A DNA stretch of 64,000 nucleotides from Microbacteriaceae bacterium (lineage in GTDB: Bacteria > Actinomycetota > Actinomycetes > Actinomycetales > Microbacteriaceae): the NCBI GenBank assembly GCA_947452675.1, contig CANGDL010000003.1, forward strand, positions 1 to 64,000, given 5' to 3'. The notes below the pieces were generated by a model, which searched no databases, was not told the origin of the DNA, and saw nothing but the letters and a program-made list of their open reading frames with translations. Both the position numbers and the translations under genes were made by a program. Of this stretch, positions 21,413 to 30,404 are shown piece by piece (position 1 is the first letter of the stretch; each line of letters opens with the position of its first letter).

Positions 21413-22467
21413 TAGTTCTTCCTTTCGGTGGCACGAATCATTAGGTCTGGCCCAAGCGGTTTGATCTCGAGAAACTCGAGCTCTTTTGCTTGTCCGATGT
21501 TGGCGACTCCCAGGTTGCCCAGTGAAGTGATTGGACCGCCGATGAGTTTTGGCGCCATGTAGATCAAGAACTCATTTACGAGTCCGTGGCGCACGAATTC
21601 GCTGGCCACGATTGCACCGCCCTCGACCATAAGGTGGCGAACGCCCATCTCAAAAAGCTGAACCATTGCCGAGTTGAGGTCGCGGGTGTGGAGTTGAATG
21701 GTTTTGCTTTTGCCTTCGGATTCATCAAAAATTCGAGCACCCGGGTCTAGTTGAGTCTCACCAAGGATGATTCGCAATGGCTGTTCTGAATAAAGCGAGC
21801 CATCGCGGTGACGAGCGGTCAGTTCCGGGTCATCGGCGATGATTGTTCCAGTGCCCACCAAAATCGCATCGATCTGGGTGCGGCGTCGGTGAACGTCGCG
21901 TCGCGCCTCTGGCCCGGTAATCCACTTCGAACTTCCGTCGGCTGCGGCACTTCGGCCATCGAGGCTCGTGCCATATTTCAATGTCACGAAAGGTCGCTGT
22001 TGTGCGGTTGCGGTTGCCCAGACCCGGATGAGTTCATCTGCTTCAGCCTGAAGGAGGCCAAACTCAACATCCACGCCGGCTTCCCTCAGGGTTGCCGCTC
22101 CTCCGGCTGAATTCACGCCTGGATCTTTGGTCGCAAAAATTACCTTTTCGACACCTGCTTCGATCAGAGCGATCGCACAGGGGCCGGTCTTGCCCGTGTG
22201 ATTGCAGGGTTCGAGTGTGACAACTGCGGTTAGACCCTGAGCTATTGGGCCGGAGGCACTTGCTCGACCATTTGACCGAAGGTCTTTTAGCGCTGCAACC
22301 TCGGCGTGGTCGGTGCCAGAGCCAAGGTGCCATCCCTCAGCGACAATCTCGCCGTTTGAATTAATCAGAACCGCGCCAACTCGAGGGTTTAGGCCTTTAA
22401 CCGGGCCATTCAAGGCAAGTTCGAGTGCGCGACGCATCGCGACTTCGTTTTGCTCGTTAAAAGACAT
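21412..22467 (-). CDS. ribD: Bifunctional riboflavin deaminase/reductase RibD
   Basis: Deaminates and then reduces the pyrimidine intermediate of riboflavin synthesis. The N-terminal deaminase domain has the zinc motif HAEVAAL and PCNHTGKTGPC; the C-terminal reductase begins around KYGTSLDGRSAAADGSSKWI. I start it at ATG 22467 (351 aa); a TTG six codons upstream is possible but has no Shine-Dalgarno. It is the first gene of the operon, preceded by a 398-bp leader region containing the FMN riboswitch. Confidence 0.94.
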   Translation of the reverse strand: MSFNEQNEVAMRRALELALNGPVKGLNPRVGAVLINSNGEIVAEGWHLGSGTDHAEVAALKDLRSNGRASASGPIAQGLTAVVTLEPCNHTGKTGPCAIALIEAGVEKVIFATKDPGVNSAGGAATLREAGVDVEFGLLQAEADELIRVWATATAQQRPFVTLKYGTSLDGRSAAADGSSKWITGPEARRDVHRRRTQIDAILVGTGTIIADDPELTARHRDGSLYSEQPLRIILGETQLDPGARIFDESEGKSKTIQLHTRDLNSAMVQLFEMGVRHLMVEGGAIVASEFVRHGLVNEFLIYMAPKLIGGPITSLGNLGVANIGQAKELEFLEIKPLGPDLMIRATERKN

Positions 22468-22568
22468 AACCCCGAGTTTCTTCAATAGTTGAAGTAATTC
22501 GGGGTGAGATTAAGGCTCGGCGGCAATGTAAAAGGCTGAGTGCGCCTAGCTAGCCGACGTGCTAATCA

Positions 22569-22603
22569 AACCCACGCCGGTTGCGGAACAACCAGTGCGG
22601 GTT
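22569..22603 (-). terminator. Expression-platform terminator hairpin of the FMN riboswitch
   Basis: On the minus strand, a 15-bp arm pair (AACCCGCACTGGTTG with CAACCGGCGTGGGTT, one mismatch and two G-U pairs) closes a 5-nt loop and is followed by TTTGATT. It lies directly after the aptamer and about 100 nt before ribD, where an FMN-controlled terminator is expected. The U-tract is short. Confidence 0.65.
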
Positions 22604-22607
22604 TTGT

Positions 22608-22768
22608 TCTTCTACCATCCGGACTTTAACCGTCGGCACCTGAATTTCACAGATTCAACCGATGCCTCACTCTGCCCAGTTGCCTGGGTTTTGCTTGCCA
22701 ATCAAATGGCTGAAGCATCGGGTCGCGGGCTATAACCGCCGGCTCAGATTTTCACTGACCCCGAAGAA
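22608..22768 (-). promoter_or_regulatory. FMN riboswitch (RFN element)
   Basis: Read on the minus strand, the aptamer begins with CGGGGTCAGTGAAAATCTGA and the GCCGGCGGTTATAGCCCGCG block, and ends with the near-invariant GCCGACGGTTAAAGTCCGGA followed by TGGTAGAA. A variable arm containing GGCATCGGTTGAATC separates the halves. These are the conserved blocks of the RFN element. It binds FMN and should lower expression of the downstream ribD-ribE-ribBA-ribH-membrane protein operon, probably through the hairpin at 22569-22603. Confidence 0.95.
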
Positions 22769-22820
22769 CTTTTTGTTGCTTTTCTATCTTCCCATCTCAA
22801 CCTGTGAAATGGAAAACCTA

Positions 22821-22850
22821 TTCCTACGCTGTGGACGAAACGCTTGTCAC
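22821..22850 (-). promoter_or_regulatory. Probable promoter of the riboflavin operon
   Basis: Minus-strand GTGACA (22845-22850) and TAGGAA (22821-22826), spaced 18 bp, lie about 50 nt before the riboswitch. The -35 is one base off TTGACA. A second -10 option, TAGGTT at 22815-22820, follows at once. Confidence 0.5.
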
Positions 22851-22865
22851 AGCCGGGTTTCGAAT

Positions 22866-23867
22866 CTAACTCGCGGCGATGAATCCGATGCGCTCGTAAA
22901 CCGTTGCCAAGGTTTTCTCGGCCAACTCGTTTGCCTTGGCGGCGCCCTTTGCCAAAAGGCGATCAAGTTCGGCCGGGTCACTCAGCAACTCTTCGGCACG
23001 GTTGCGAATCGGCTCTATATGAGCCACAACAACATCGGCTAGTTCGGTCTTGAGTGCGCCATAGCCAGCACCATCGAATCGCGCTACCAGTGAATCGATG
23101 CCCTCACCGGTGATAGCCGAGTAGATGCCCAACAGGTTTGAGATTCCAGGTTTGGTTTCACGGTCAAAGCGGATTACGCCGTCAAGGTCGGTAACCGCAC
23201 TCTTGAACTTCTTCACGACCACGGATGAGTCGTCCATGATATTCACTAACCCCTTTGGATCGCCTGATTTTGACATCTTGGCGGTGGGGTTTTGAAGGTC
23301 ATAAATCTTGGCAGTTTCTTTCAGAATTACGCCTTCTGGAATCACGAAAGTCTCACCAAATCGAGAGTTGAAGCGAGTGGCGAGGTCGCGAGTAAGTTCA
23401 ATGTGTTGACGTTGGTCTTCGCCAACCGGCACTGCTTTTGGCTGGTAAAGCAAGATGTCAGCCGCCTGAAGCACCGGGTAGGTGAATAAACCAACCGAAG
23501 CGGCGTCAGTTCCACTCTTCTGTGACTTGTCCTTGAACTGAGTCATTCGCCCAGCTTCTCCAAAACCAGTCAAGGTCATCAAAACCCAAGCAAGCTGGGC
23601 GTGTGCCGGCACATGCGACTGAACGAAAAGCGCGGACTTGTTTTCATCAATGCCCGCTGCCAAATATTGCGCGGCGGTGATGCGAGTGTTGCGACGAAGC
23701 GCCTCGGGTTCCTGTGGAACCGTAATGGCGTGAAGATCGACCACGCAGTAATAAGCGTTGTAGTCATCCTGCATTTTGGTCCAGTTCACCAGCGCGCCAA
23801 GGTAGTTTCCGAGGTGCAAAGAACCGGCGGAAGGCTGCATTCCGCTGAGCAGGTTTGGCTTAGTCAT
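22866..23867 (-). CDS. trpS: Tryptophanyl-tRNA synthetase
   Basis: Class Ic synthetase charging tRNA-Trp. At 333 aa it has the bacterial length. The HIGH-like signature is [12 protein letters not shown] near residue 15 and the KMSKS motif is [12 protein letters not shown] near residue 197; QAADILLYQ and [16 protein letters not shown] are also diagnostic. It starts 9 nt after the xthA stop and is probably in the same transcript; a TAGGAT 6 nt before its ATG could also give an internal start. Confidence 0.96.
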   Translation of the reverse strand: MTKPNLLSGMQPSAGSLHLGNYLGALVNWTKMQDDYNAYYCVVDLHAITVPQEPEALRRNTRITAAQYLAAGIDENKSALFVQSHVPAHAQLAWVLMTLTGFGEAGRMTQFKDKSQKSGTDAASVGLFTYPVLQAADILLYQPKAVPVGEDQRQHIELTRDLATRFNSRFGETFVIPEGVILKETAKIYDLQNPTAKMSKSGDPKGLVNIMDDSSVVVKKFKSAVTDLDGVIRFDRETKPGISNLLGIYSAITGEGIDSLVARFDGAGYGALKTELADVVVAHIEPIRNRAEELLSDPAELDRLLAKGAAKANELAEKTLATVYERIGFIAAS

Positions 23868-23876
23868 GGGTTAATC

Positions 23877-24692
23877 CTAGATCGCATAGACGACAGAGAC
23901 AGGGGAGTGGTCGGTCCAGCGGGTATCATAGCTAGCTGCACGGTGAACCCGGTAGTTCGAGGCATTCGCAGCGAGCGATGGCGTCGCCAGGTGATAGTCG
24001 ATGCGCCAACCCGCATCCGTGTCGAAAGCCTGCCCACGGTAGGACCACCAGGTGTATGGACCAGCAACATCAGGATGAGAAGCACGTCCGACATCGACCC
24101 ATCCCTGTTGCTTCATCAGGGTGTCAAAATAGGCGCGCTCTTCGGGCAAGAAACCGGCATTCTTCAGGTTGCCCTTCCAGTTCTTGATATCGAGTTCGGT
24201 GTGACCAACGTTGAGATCGCCAACAACTACAGCAAATCCACCAGCCGCGATGATCTCGGCCATGCGAGACTGCATCGCCTCTAGAAATTTGTACTTCTCC
24301 ACCTGCTTAGGCGTGTCAACTTCGCCCGAGTGCACATAGGTGCTGATGACAGTTATGAGCTTGCCGCCGAACTCATAGTCTGCTTCAAGCCATCGACCGG
24401 CCGAGTCGAAATCGTCAGGGCCGAGAGTCGTTCGGTTTGCGCTGGCCGCCTGTTTGCTGATCAAAGCGACGCCGGCGCGACCCTTGGCGCTCGCGGCATC
24501 ATGCAGGATGTGCCACTCGCCGCCACCAGTGGGCGGGTTTTCCGCAAATAGCTGGTGTAGATCTTTATCGTCTGCCCGAACTTCTTGCAAAGCGATGATG
24601 TCGGCATCGGATTCGGCCAACCAGTCGGCCATACCCTTTCGGAAGGCTGCGCGAACGCCATTGACATTGACGGTGACCACATTTATAGACAT
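23877..24692 (-). CDS. xthA: Exodeoxyribonuclease III family AP endonuclease
   Basis: Base-excision-repair nuclease cutting at abasic sites and removing 3' blocking groups. The 271-aa protein has the EEP-family signature residues: VNVNGVRAAF, LQEVRADD (metal Glu), VVGDLNVGHTELD, RIDYHLATP and the final DHSPV. Upstream gene of xthA-trpS, and divergent from ptsI. Confidence 0.94.
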   Translation of the reverse strand: MSINVVTVNVNGVRAAFRKGMADWLAESDADIIALQEVRADDKDLHQLFAENPPTGGGEWHILHDAASAKGRAGVALISKQAASANRTTLGPDDFDSAGRWLEADYEFGGKLITVISTYVHSGEVDTPKQVEKYKFLEAMQSRMAEIIAAGGFAVVVGDLNVGHTELDIKNWKGNLKNAGFLPEERAYFDTLMKQQGWVDVGRASHPDVAGPYTWWSYRGQAFDTDAGWRIDYHLATPSLAANASNYRVHRAASYDTRWTDHSPVSVVYAI

Positions 24693-24698
24693 GCCACA

Positions 24699-24704
24699 AG
24701 TTTA
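24699..24704 (-). promoter_or_regulatory. -10 box TAAACT for xthA-trpS
   Basis: Minus-strand TAAACT lies 6 nt upstream of the xthA ATG with no Shine-Dalgarno between, consistent with a leaderless mRNA. Confidence 0.45.
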
Positions 24705-24760
24705 ACCTCGTGTGACTGCGCCTGAAGCGAAGAGCCAGAAACGCTCGAGAGCATCGGGAA

Positions 24761-24766
24761 TAGAAT
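24761..24766 (+). promoter_or_regulatory. -10 box TAGAAT for ptsI
   Basis: TAGAAT is followed by 6 nt and then ATG 24773, with no Shine-Dalgarno; the mRNA is probably leaderless. Confidence 0.5.
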
Positions 24767-24772
24767 CGACCC

Positions 24773-26335
24773 ATGGCAGAGCGGTTTTTGGTTGGCGCGG
24801 GCGTGGGCAGCGGTGTAGCTCACGGTAAGGCATTTGTGGTGGCTCGCCCTGAAGCCGCGCTAGCTCAAATTTCAAAACCGGGAAACAGAATCGGCCTAAT
24901 TGCGATTCAACGGGCCATGGTCTCGGTGGCTGAGGACCTCGAAAATGTAACCACAGTGGGCGAAGCCAAAGACGTCATGATGGCGTTAGCCATGATTTTG
25001 CGAGATCCGGTGCTTTTCGACGTAGTGAAAGCGCACCTGTCCGAGGGAGCCGAAGCCGCCGATGCCATCCGCCGCGCGTTTGCCCGTTTTGCTCGACAAC
25101 TCGAATCTTTAGGCGGTTATTTCGCTGAACGCGCCTCAGATCTTGGCTACCTCGCAAATCGCGTGGTGGCTGAGCTTGCCGGCGATTTGCCCCCAATCGA
25201 GTTCCCGAGCGAGCCATTCATCCTCGTATCTGACTCAATTTCGCCTATGGATGCAGCCAAACTTGACCCGAACCGTGTTCTCGGCGTAATTACCTCGGAT
25301 GGCACCCCGACTTCACACTCGGCAATCATCGTGCGAGCGGCAAAATTGCCGATGGTGGTTGGCCTAATAGGTTCCGGCTTAATCCGTACAGGCGCAGATT
25401 TACTAGTGGACGCTAGCTCCGGACAAGTGTTCCTGGATCCAACAGCCGAACGCATCGAGCATTACGCGAATGCGGCAAATCTTGACACGAAGGTCATCCG
25501 ACTGCTCGATGATGACCGCGAACCTCCAGTGACGCTCTTGGCCAACTTGGGTTCTAGCTTCGAGGCAGCGGGAGCGTTAGCCGCCGGAGCAAAGGGTGTC
25601 GGATTGTTTCGCACCGAGCTTCTTTATCTTGGGCAGCAAGATCCACCGAGTTTAGAGGAGCAGTTCGTGGAGTATTCGAGCGTGCTCGCGGCGTTCTCTG
25701 GGAAGCCGGTTTTGGTCCGCGTGCTCGATTTGGATTTCGATAAGCCGTTACCATTTCTTCGCGAGGCTGGGTCGGGAAAGTATGCGAACCGAGGGCTTCA
25801 GGTCTTGTTGGCGAATCCAGAGGTTTTAGAAGTTCAACTTGCTGCCTTGGCAAAGGCGCAGAACGCTAACCCTAAGACCGATCTTTGGGTCATGGCGCCA
25901 ATGGTGCTATCGGTTGTCGAGGCTCAGGAGTTTGCAAAGCTTGCCCGAGCTGCAGGTCTGAGAAAAGTGGGGGTCATGATTGAAGTTCCCGAGGTTACGG
26001 CTGCTGGAGTAATCGAGGGGATTCTCGAATCGGTCGATTTCCTAAGCATTGGCACGAACGATCTGACTCACTATGCCTTGGGCAAAAGTCGGCACACGGC
26101 TGGAGATGGCGCCGTCAGCGGAACAATATCGCTTTCCGAAACGCGAAAACCCGAGGTTCTAGACCTCATTCGAAGGGTCATCTCAGCGGGCAAGCTAGCA
26201 GGCAAACCGGTTGGAATTTGCGGTGAGTCTGCATCTGACCCCGAATCGGCGAAGATATTTATTCAACTTGGGGTCGACAGTCTCTCCGCCTCTTCGGCAC
26301 TGCTACCGCAACTTAAGGCCTCACTTCTCGCCTAG
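24773..26335 (+). CDS. ptsI: Phosphoenolpyruvate-protein phosphotransferase (PTS enzyme I)
   Basis: Transfers phosphate from PEP to HPr as the first step of the sugar phosphotransferase system. The 520-aa protein is shorter than the usual ~570 but complete in motifs: N-terminal GVGSGVAHGKAFVV, phospho-His site GTPTSHSAIIVRA, GLFRTELLYL, metal site MIEVPEVTAAG, FLSIGTNDLTHYALG and active-site Cys in GICGESASDP. No HPr gene is adjacent. IIA and IIB proteins occur 15 kb away at 39564-40323, so enzyme I has potential partners in the window. Confidence 0.92.
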   Translation: MAERFLVGAGVGSGVAHGKAFVVARPEAALAQISKPGNRIGLIAIQRAMVSVAEDLENVTTVGEAKDVMMALAMILRDPVLFDVVKAHLSEGAEAADAIRRAFARFARQLESLGGYFAERASDLGYLANRVVAELAGDLPPIEFPSEPFILVSDSISPMDAAKLDPNRVLGVITSDGTPTSHSAIIVRAAKLPMVVGLIGSGLIRTGADLLVDASSGQVFLDPTAERIEHYANAANLDTKVIRLLDDDREPPVTLLANLGSSFEAAGALAAGAKGVGLFRTELLYLGQQDPPSLEEQFVEYSSVLAAFSGKPVLVRVLDLDFDKPLPFLREAGSGKYANRGLQVLLANPEVLEVQLAALAKAQNANPKTDLWVMAPMVLSVVEAQEFAKLARAAGLRKVGVMIEVPEVTAAGVIEGILESVDFLSIGTNDLTHYALGKSRHTAGDGAVSGTISLSETRKPEVLDLIRRVISAGKLAGKPVGICGESASDPESAKIFIQLGVDSLSASSALLPQLKASLLA

Positions 26336-26360
26336 GAATGAGTTGGCTTTGGCTTGGAGC

Positions 26361-26834
26361 CTAGAGTGAAACCTTGAGCGTCGTGCCGCTCACTACCGTT
26401 TTGTAGGTTGCGAGACCAGTGCGCGCTGGCCCATTAGTAACCTTTCCGGTAGTCGTGTTGAACATAGAACCGTGCTGCTCGCAAACCAGGTTGGTGCCAT
26501 TTAGCCCTGATAGTTGCACCTGCTGGTGAGTGCAATAACCGTTGAATGCTTTGAAAACGCCCTTCTTGGGCTGCGTAACTAAGACCGGAATCCCGGCCAC
26601 CGTATACATCCGAGCACTGCCAACCGCCACGTCAGTGGTTTTGCCAACGGTGTAAGTTCTGGCCGCGGCAAAAGCGTTCTCGGCTGGGCCAACAAGCCCA
26701 ACCCCGGCCAAGGCGGCGCCTATGCCAGTGAGCATCGCTCGACGGCTCAGGTGGTTTGCCGGAATCTCAATAACAGCTCGAGATGCTGGGCTGGCCGAGA
26801 ATTCAGATGTTTCGCAAAGGTTTTCGCAGGTCAT
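26361..26834 (-). CDS. Exported Rieske [2Fe-2S] protein
   Basis: A 157-aa protein with a twin-arginine-like leader (SRRAMLTGIGAALAG near residue 31, then a hydrophobic stretch), suggesting Tat export with its cluster already folded. The Rieske ligands are CTHQQV and CEQHGSMFN (CxH...CxxH). It is not a complete cytochrome bc1 QcrA subunit, being short with a single leader helix. Small exported Rieske proteins of this kind occur in actinobacteria; the electron partner is unknown. It is a single gene next to, but separated by a terminator from, the sdh operon. Confidence 0.85.
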   Translation of the reverse strand: MTCENLCETSEFSASPASRAVIEIPANHLSRRAMLTGIGAALAGVGLVGPAENAFAAARTYTVGKTTDVAVGSARMYTVAGIPVLVTQPKKGVFKAFNGYCTHQQVQLSGLNGTNLVCEQHGSMFNTTTGKVTNGPARTGLATYKTVVSGTTLKVSL

Positions 26835-26864
26835 ACCTAAAAACTAATCTCACGGAAAACAAAA

Positions 26865-26904
26865 AACCTGCAGGTCACCGATTTTGTCAGTAACTTTGCA
26901 GGTT
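26865..26904 (-). terminator. Intrinsic terminator of the sdhCDAB operon
   Basis: On the minus strand, AACCTGCA pairs with TGCAGGTT and an inner helix (GTTACTGA with TCGGTGAC, using two G-U pairs) extends it; the stem runs into TTTTTT. It sits 17 bp past the sdhB stop. Confidence 0.88.
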
Positions 26905-26920
26905 CTTGTTGTGTGGAAAA

Positions 26921-27661
26921 CTACGGCTTGCCGCGAAGAATCGCTTGCTTCACTTCGGCGATTGCCTTGGTGACTTCGATGCCACGTGGGCAAGCCTCGG
27001 TGCAGTTGAAGGTGGTGCGGCAACGCCACACGCCTTCCTTGTCGTTCAAGATGTCGATGCGAACCTCAGCGGCTTCATCGCGTGAGTCGAAGATGAAGCG
27101 GTGTGCGTTCACGATCGCGGCTGGTCCGAAGTATTGCCCATCGGTCCAGAAGACAGGGCACGAAGTCGTGCAGGCAGCACACAAAATGCACTTAGTTGTG
27201 TCTTCGAACTTCGAGTGCTCTGCCGCCGACTGAAGGCGTTCCTTCTCTGGCTTGTCGCTGGCGATCAAGAATGGCTTGATGTCTCGGTATGCCTGGTAGA
27301 ACGGGTTCATGTCGACGACAAGATCCTTCTCAACCTCAAGCCCCTTGATTGGCTCAACATAGATTGGTTGAGTGATGTCTAGGTCCTTGATCAAGGTCTT
27401 ACATGCCAAACGGTTGCGGCCGTTGATGCGCATTGCATCCGAGCCACAAACACCGTGAGCACATGAGCGACGGAAGGTGAGTGAACCATCCATCTCCCAC
27501 TTGATCTTGTGAAGCGCGTCGAGTACGCGGTCGGTGCCGTGAACAAGCACGTCAAAGTCCTGCCAGCGCGCTTCCTGACCATCTTCGGGGTTGTAACGAC
27601 GCACGAAGAGAGTGACGGTGAAAGATGGGACTGCGCCCATTTCCTCGAATTCAGTTGCCAT
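26921..27661 (-). CDS. sdhB: Succinate dehydrogenase iron-sulfur subunit
   Basis: Carries electrons from the SdhA flavin to the membrane quinone site. Three cluster motifs are visible in 246 aa: SCAHGVCGSDAM plus a later Cys for [2Fe-2S], CILCAACTTSCPVFW and CRTTFNCTEACPRGIEV for the [4Fe-4S] and [3Fe-4S] centres. Its ATG overlaps the sdhA stop (TAATG). Last gene of sdhCDAB. Confidence 0.96.
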   Translation of the reverse strand: MATEFEEMGAVPSFTVTLFVRRYNPEDGQEARWQDFDVLVHGTDRVLDALHKIKWEMDGSLTFRRSCAHGVCGSDAMRINGRNRLACKTLIKDLDITQPIYVEPIKGLEVEKDLVVDMNPFYQAYRDIKPFLIASDKPEKERLQSAAEHSKFEDTTKCILCAACTTSCPVFWTDGQYFGPAAIVNAHRFIFDSRDEAAEVRIDILNDKEGVWRCRTTFNCTEACPRGIEVTKAIAEVKQAILRGKP

Positions 27662-29442
27662 TAGTACTTACGCTCCATTGGCTGGTAGTTGGTAATGGTT
27701 ACAGGCTTCCAACCGAGCTTGATGTTGTCGCCCGGCTTCTTTGCCTTTTTGTCAGTTAGGTAGGCCATCGAGTGAACCATGAACTTCTTGTCGTCACGCT
27801 TCTCGAAGTCTTCGCGGAAGTGGCCACCGCGAGATTCACGACGCTCACGTGAGGTGAACGCAAGAACCTCGGCCAGGTCAAGAAGGAATCCAAGTTCGAT
27901 TGCTTCGAGTAGGTCGGTATTGAAGCGCTGACCCTTGTCTTGAACTGAGATGTTCTCATAACGAACGCGAAGTTCGGCAATCTTGTCGAGGGCCTCGTTC
28001 AGAGACTCCTCGGTGCGATAAACCTGAGCGTTCTTATCCATGGTGTCCTGAAGCTCCTTGCGAAGCACAGCAACCTTCTCGGTTCCCTTTGAGTTGCGAA
28101 CCTTTTCAACCATTGCGATTACTTCGTCAGCTGCATCTGCAGGAACTGGCACGTGCTTTGCCTTGTTCGCATATTCAACGGCAGCGATGCCGGCACGCTT
28201 TCCGAAGACATTGATGTCGAGCAGTGAGTTGGTGCCCAGGCGGTTCGCGCCGTGAACAGAAACACAGGCACATTCGCCAGCGGCATAAAGACCCGGGACA
28301 ACCGTGTTGTTGTCTCGCAGCACCTCGGCTTGAACGTTGGTCGGAATTCCACCCATAGCGTAGTGAGCGGTAGGGAACACTGGAACCGGCTCGGTGTAAG
28401 GCTCAACACCAAGATAGGTGCGAGCAAACTCCGTGATGTCTGGAAGCTTCTCGTCGATTACTTCTGGAGGAAGGTGGGTTAGGTCAAGCAAAACGTAGTC
28501 CTTGTTCGGACCAGCTCCGCGGCCTTCACGAACCTCATTAGCCATTGCTCGAGCAACCATGTCTCGAGGGGCAAGGTCCTTGATGGTCGGTGCATAGCGC
28601 TCCATGAAACGCTCACCCGAAGAGTTACGAAGAATTCCTCCCTCACCACGAGCAGCCTCAGAAAGGAGAATGCCCAGACCGGCAAGACCGGTTGGGTGGA
28701 ACTGGTAGAACTCCATGTCTTCAAGTGGAAGACCCTTGCGGTAGATGATACCTACGCCGTCACCGGTAAGGGTGTGTGCGTTCGAGGTGGTCTTGAAGAT
28801 CTTGCCGAAGCCACCGGTTGCAAAAATGATGGACTTGCCCTGGAAAACGTGAATTTCTCCGGTTGATAATTCGTAAGCAACCACGGCTGACGGGCGCTCT
28901 TCGCCATCGACCTTGGTCATTACTAGGTCTAGAACATAGAACTCGTTGTAGAACTCGATGCCTAGCTTGACGCAGTTCTGATACAAGGTCTGAAGAATCA
29001 TGTGGCCTGTGCGGTCAGCTGCATAGCAAGAACGGCGAACCGGCGCCTTGCCGTGGTCGCGAGTGTGGCCACCGAAGCGACGCTGGTCGATCTTGCCGTC
29101 TGGGGTGCGGTTGAATGGCAAACCCATGTTTTCGAGGTCGATAACTGCCTGAACCGATTCTTTGGCAAGAATCTCGGCGGCATCCTGGTCAACCAGATAG
29201 TCGCCACCCTTAACGGTGTCGAATGTGTGCCATTCCCAGCTGTCTTCTTCGACATTGGCGAGGGCAGCTGCCATTCCACCCTGAGCCGCACCGGTGTGCG
29301 AACGAGTAGGGAACAGCTTCGAGATAACCGCGGTCTTTGCGTGCGGTCCGGCCTCGATTGCAGCGCGCATGCCGGCGCCACCGGCACCCACAATGACGAC
29401 GTCGTACTGATAGTGGTGAACCTTTGGTGATGCGTTGGTCAC
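27661..29442 (-). CDS. sdhA: Succinate dehydrogenase flavoprotein subunit
   Basis: Oxidises succinate to fumarate in the TCA cycle, with covalent FAD. The 593-aa protein has the FAD-binding [14 protein letters not shown], the flavinylation His region [14 protein letters not shown], catalytic loops [21 protein letters not shown] and [17 protein letters not shown], and the C-terminal [18 protein letters not shown]. Coupled with sdhB. Confidence 0.97.
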   Translation of the reverse strand: MTNASPKVHHYQYDVVIVGAGGAGMRAAIEAGPHAKTAVISKLFPTRSHTGAAQGGMAAALANVEEDSWEWHTFDTVKGGDYLVDQDAAEILAKESVQAVIDLENMGLPFNRTPDGKIDQRRFGGHTRDHGKAPVRRSCYAADRTGHMILQTLYQNCVKLGIEFYNEFYVLDLVMTKVDGEERPSAVVAYELSTGEIHVFQGKSIIFATGGFGKIFKTTSNAHTLTGDGVGIIYRKGLPLEDMEFYQFHPTGLAGLGILLSEAARGEGGILRNSSGERFMERYAPTIKDLAPRDMVARAMANEVREGRGAGPNKDYVLLDLTHLPPEVIDEKLPDITEFARTYLGVEPYTEPVPVFPTAHYAMGGIPTNVQAEVLRDNNTVVPGLYAAGECACVSVHGANRLGTNSLLDINVFGKRAGIAAVEYANKAKHVPVPADAADEVIAMVEKVRNSKGTEKVAVLRKELQDTMDKNAQVYRTEESLNEALDKIAELRVRYENISVQDKGQRFNTDLLEAIELGFLLDLAEVLAFTSRERRESRGGHFREDFEKRDDKKFMVHSMAYLTDKKAKKPGDNIKLGWKPVTITNYQPMERKY

Positions 29443-29453
29443 TTTATTGTTTC

Positions 29454-29894
29454 CTAACGAGCAGGGCAGAAGGATGGGAGATTAGCGGCTACGCCGTTTG
29501 CAGGACATGGATCGAAGGTAAGGATTACCAAGGTGCCAAGCACAACTAGCACCGCACAAATTCCCCAGAGTGCTATGTTCAAAGCCTTGCGGATGCCTTC
29601 ATGTGACGTGTAGTCATTCACGATGGTGCGCATGCCGTTGGTGCCGTGGATGAGCGCAAGCCAAAGCATTAGGCCATCCCAGACCTGCCAGAACGGGTTA
29701 GACCACTTGCCACCGACGAAGGCGAAGTCAATTGCCTTGATTCCCTCGCCAGCCCAAAGGTTGGTGAAGAGGTGGCCGAAAATAAGAATGACGAGAAGGG
29801 CACCAGATGCACGCATGTACATCCAGCCATACTTCTCCCAGTTGGCTCCGCGGCGGCTACGAGGGCTACGTGGTTGTTCAATAACTACAGACAT
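29454..29894 (-). CDS. sdhD: Succinate dehydrogenase membrane anchor subunit D
   Basis: A 146-aa protein with three hydrophobic helices (about residues 28-50, 72-90, 108-130). The His in [10 protein letters not shown] is a candidate haem b or quinone-site ligand, and the [13 protein letters not shown] segment is typical of SdhD. It lies between sdhC (15 nt upstream) and sdhA (11 nt downstream). Confidence 0.9.
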   Translation of the reverse strand: MSVVIEQPRSPRSRRGANWEKYGWMYMRASGALLVILIFGHLFTNLWAGEGIKAIDFAFVGGKWSNPFWQVWDGLMLWLALIHGTNGMRTIVNDYTSHEGIRKALNIALWGICAVLVVLGTLVILTFDPCPANGVAANLPSFCPAR

Positions 29895-29909
29895 CTTTAG
29901 CTCCCTTGC

Positions 29910-30290
29910 TTAGCCGAGGTGAAATACGTGGATGAGGTGGCGAGGTGCGAAGCCCGCGAACGCGATAAGTGCAATGGCAACGACCACCCAGAACATCACA
30001 TTCTGGTACTTGACGCCCTTGCGCCAGAAGTCGATGAGGATTACACGAACACCATTCAGTGCGTGGTAGAGAATTGCGGCGACTAGGCCCAACTCACCAA
30101 GACCGACTACTGGAGTTTTGTAGGTGCTTACGACCGCGTTATAAGCCTCAGGGCTTAGGCGGACAAGCGATGTGTCGAGCACATGCACCAAGAGAAAAAA
30201 GAAGATGGCTACACCAGTGATGCGGTGTAGAACCCATGACCACATTCCGACTTTGCCACGATACAAAGTTCCGGCTGGTTTTGTTGGCAC
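29910..30290 (-). CDS. sdhC: Succinate dehydrogenase cytochrome b556 subunit
   Basis: First gene of the sdh operon, 126 aa with three helices. It contains the SdhC hallmark GMWSWVLHRITGVAIFFFLLVH (split here as WSWVLHRITGV and the following helix) and YHALNGVRVILIDF with a candidate haem-ligand His. The GTG start has a strong AGGAGG Shine-Dalgarno. It is divergent from the mannose-1-phosphate guanylyltransferase gene, and the shared gap holds both promoters. Confidence 0.92.
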   Translation of the reverse strand: MPTKPAGTLYRGKVGMWSWVLHRITGVAIFFFLLVHVLDTSLVRLSPEAYNAVVSTYKTPVVGLGELGLVAAILYHALNGVRVILIDFWRKGVKYQNVMFWVVVAIALIAFAGFAPRHLIHVFHLG

Positions 30291-30404
30291 GAAGACCTCC
30301 TATTAACAGACACTTAAGTCTAAGCCTAGAAATTGCTGAGAATTCCCCATTTGGCGCACTTGGCTGTTGGGATATTGAAGATGTTCGGTAGTGTTTTGAG
30401 TGAC

